From contig DAHWOF010000005.1 in assembly GCA_027335345.1 (NCBI GenBank), forward strand, positions 1 to 45,666: DNA of 45,666 bases, given 5' to 3'. The notes under the pieces are model-generated. The model had not been told where the DNA came from, made no database searches, and worked only from the letters and a program-made list of their open reading frames with translations. Shown here piece after piece: positions 44,905 through 45,666 of this stretch. Positions within the stretch are counted from its first letter, which is position 1. The number at the start of each line of letters is the position of its first letter. The DNA is from Granulicella sp. (lineage in GTDB: Bacteria; Acidobacteriota; Terriglobia; Terriglobales; Acidobacteriaceae). Made by a program: the position numbers and the translations under genes.

Positions 44905-45666
44905 GGGCTCTGCGCAGGAAAGTGTAAAAAGGGCCGTTTTTTGCTAGGTTTCGCGAGTGCGACGGTCTTTGCCATTCTCAGGGCTACGGTGGTCAATGAC
45001 TGGACGCGGATTCTGGGCTGGCCGGGCTACAAGGTATACCGGCAGGAGCTTGACGAACGAGGCAAGCGATTGAAGCTGTGGGCGCGGCGCAAACGGGCCA
45101 ACAAGCAGTGGGTGTGCTCGGGCTGTGGCAAGCTGGTGAGCGACATGGTCGAGAGCTACGAACGGGAAGTGCGGGATTTACCCTGGTCCGAATACAGAGC
45201 GACGGTAGTTGTGGAACTCTACCGAGTGCGCTGCCCGGACTGCGGTGTGCGGACGGAAAAGGCGCCGCTTCTGCCTTCGAAGGCGCCCTTCAGCAAGCGT
45301 TTCGAGGACGCGGTTGGGCAAGCTTGTGAGAGTGCGGCGGCGAGTCGAGTGGCCCTGCAGTTTGGTCTTTCGGCCAGCACGGTGCGAGCTATCGATCAGC
45401 GTTATCTGGCCCGCTGGGCGGAGACGCGGCGCAAGCCGGCGCTGCGGCAGATGGGCGTGGACGAGATCTACCTGGGCAAGAAGCAGAAGTTCGTCACCGT
45501 GGTCAGCAATCTGGACACCGGCGAGCCGCTGTGGTTCGGCGCCGAGCGGAAGAAGGAGACCCTGGACGAGTTCTTCCGGACCCAGTTGAGCGCCTTCCAG
45601 CGGGGTGCGGTGCGGGCCGCGTGCGTCGATATGTGGGCGCCGTTTCGGCAGAGCATCGAGCAGTGG
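44905..45666 (+). mobile_element. ISL3-family insertion sequence, left part; continues past the window
   Basis: The left end is placed at 44905, where GGGCTCTGCGCAGGAAAGTG begins, a sequence like the ISL3 terminal repeats I know (GGCTCT.C...). The right end is outside the window, so the border and any 8-bp target duplication cannot be checked. Confidence 0.55.
44941..45666 (+). CDS. ISL3-family transposase, N-terminal part; runs off the window end
   Basis: 242 codons visible. N-terminal zinc finger with paired cysteines (CSGCGK ... CPDCGV), a helix-turn-helix stretch (QFGLSASTVRAIDQRYL), and the first DDE Asp in MGVDEIYLGKKQKFVTVV, followed by VDMWAPFRQSIE with the second Asp. Start: TTG 44941 with AAGGG 7 nt upstream (LLGFASATVFAILRATV), since no ATG occurs in the open frame back to the TAG at 44896; GTG 44989 is an alternative. 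It is divergent from the GH3 gene. Confidence 0.88.
   Translation, partial: MLGFASATVFAILRATVVNDWTRILGWPGYKVYRQELDERGKRLKLWARRKRANKQWVCSGCGKLVSDMVESYEREVRDLPWSEYRATVVVELYRVRCPDCGVRTEKAPLLPSKAPFSKRFEDAVGQACESAAASRVALQFGLSASTVRAIDQRYLARWAETRRKPALRQMGVDEIYLGKKQKFVTVVSNLDTGEPLWFGAERKKETLDEFFRTQLSAFQRGAVRAACVDMWAPFRQSIEQW

Noticed and set aside
1-45666. CRISPR array
   Set aside because: No regularly spaced direct repeats of 24-40 bp were seen anywhere in the window.

Overview
The window is high-GC (about 60-63 %) chromosomal DNA from a free-living bacterium. Gene content fits an acidobacterium (Terriglobia-like): two-membrane envelope enzymes, an EF-G2-type factor, a type III polyketide synthase with tailoring enzymes, oxidative sugar-acid catabolism, GH3 glycosidases and several IS families. 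This assignment is inference from gene types only; no rRNA gene is present.

Layout. 1-1500 (-): 5' part of an EF-G-like GTPase. 1690-6437: a membrane-anchored hypothetical, a DUF2251 protein, a polytopic glycosyltransferase-like membrane protein and a YcbB-type L,D-transpeptidase lipoprotein. 6443-7150: degraded DNA that holds a remnant of a second SNF2 helicase gene. 7151-11194 (-): an SNF2-family ATPase followed by a SWIM zinc-finger protein; the SWIM reading frame continues 94 codons past a TAG as a basic tail. 11287-17493 (-): a compact five-gene chaperone operon (899-aa alpha-helical protein, J-domain protein with PPD instead of HPD, GrpE-like, Hsp70, zinc-ribbon protein) closed by a rho-independent terminator.

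18159-22008: yjbQ, a 3' fragment of tRNA-Val (attachment-site-like), an IS1634-type and an IS1595-type element. 22035-25272 (+): a sigma70-like promoter, a cobalamin riboswitch and a class III ribonucleotide reductase operon in which the glycyl-radical segment is a separate 57-aa gene between nrdD and nrdG. 25944-27731: PAS-GGDEF-EAL protein. 28176-28292: a 38-aa membrane peptide gene.

28683-33291: a type III PKS / methyltransferase / FAD oxidoreductase group, probably making a phenolic or pyrone lipid. 33740-40213: two divergent operons that together look like oxidative (Weimberg-type) pentose use, with sugar oxidation and lactone hydrolysis probably outside the cytoplasm, uptake of the sugar acid by an MFS carrier, and two cytoplasmic dehydratases. 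40526-42297: a type II restriction-modification pair with a PaeR7I/XhoI-like nuclease. 42446-42567: a MITE-like inverted-repeat element. 42794-44863 (-): exported GH3 glycosidase. 44905-end: 5' part of an ISL3-family element inserted just upstream of the GH3 gene.
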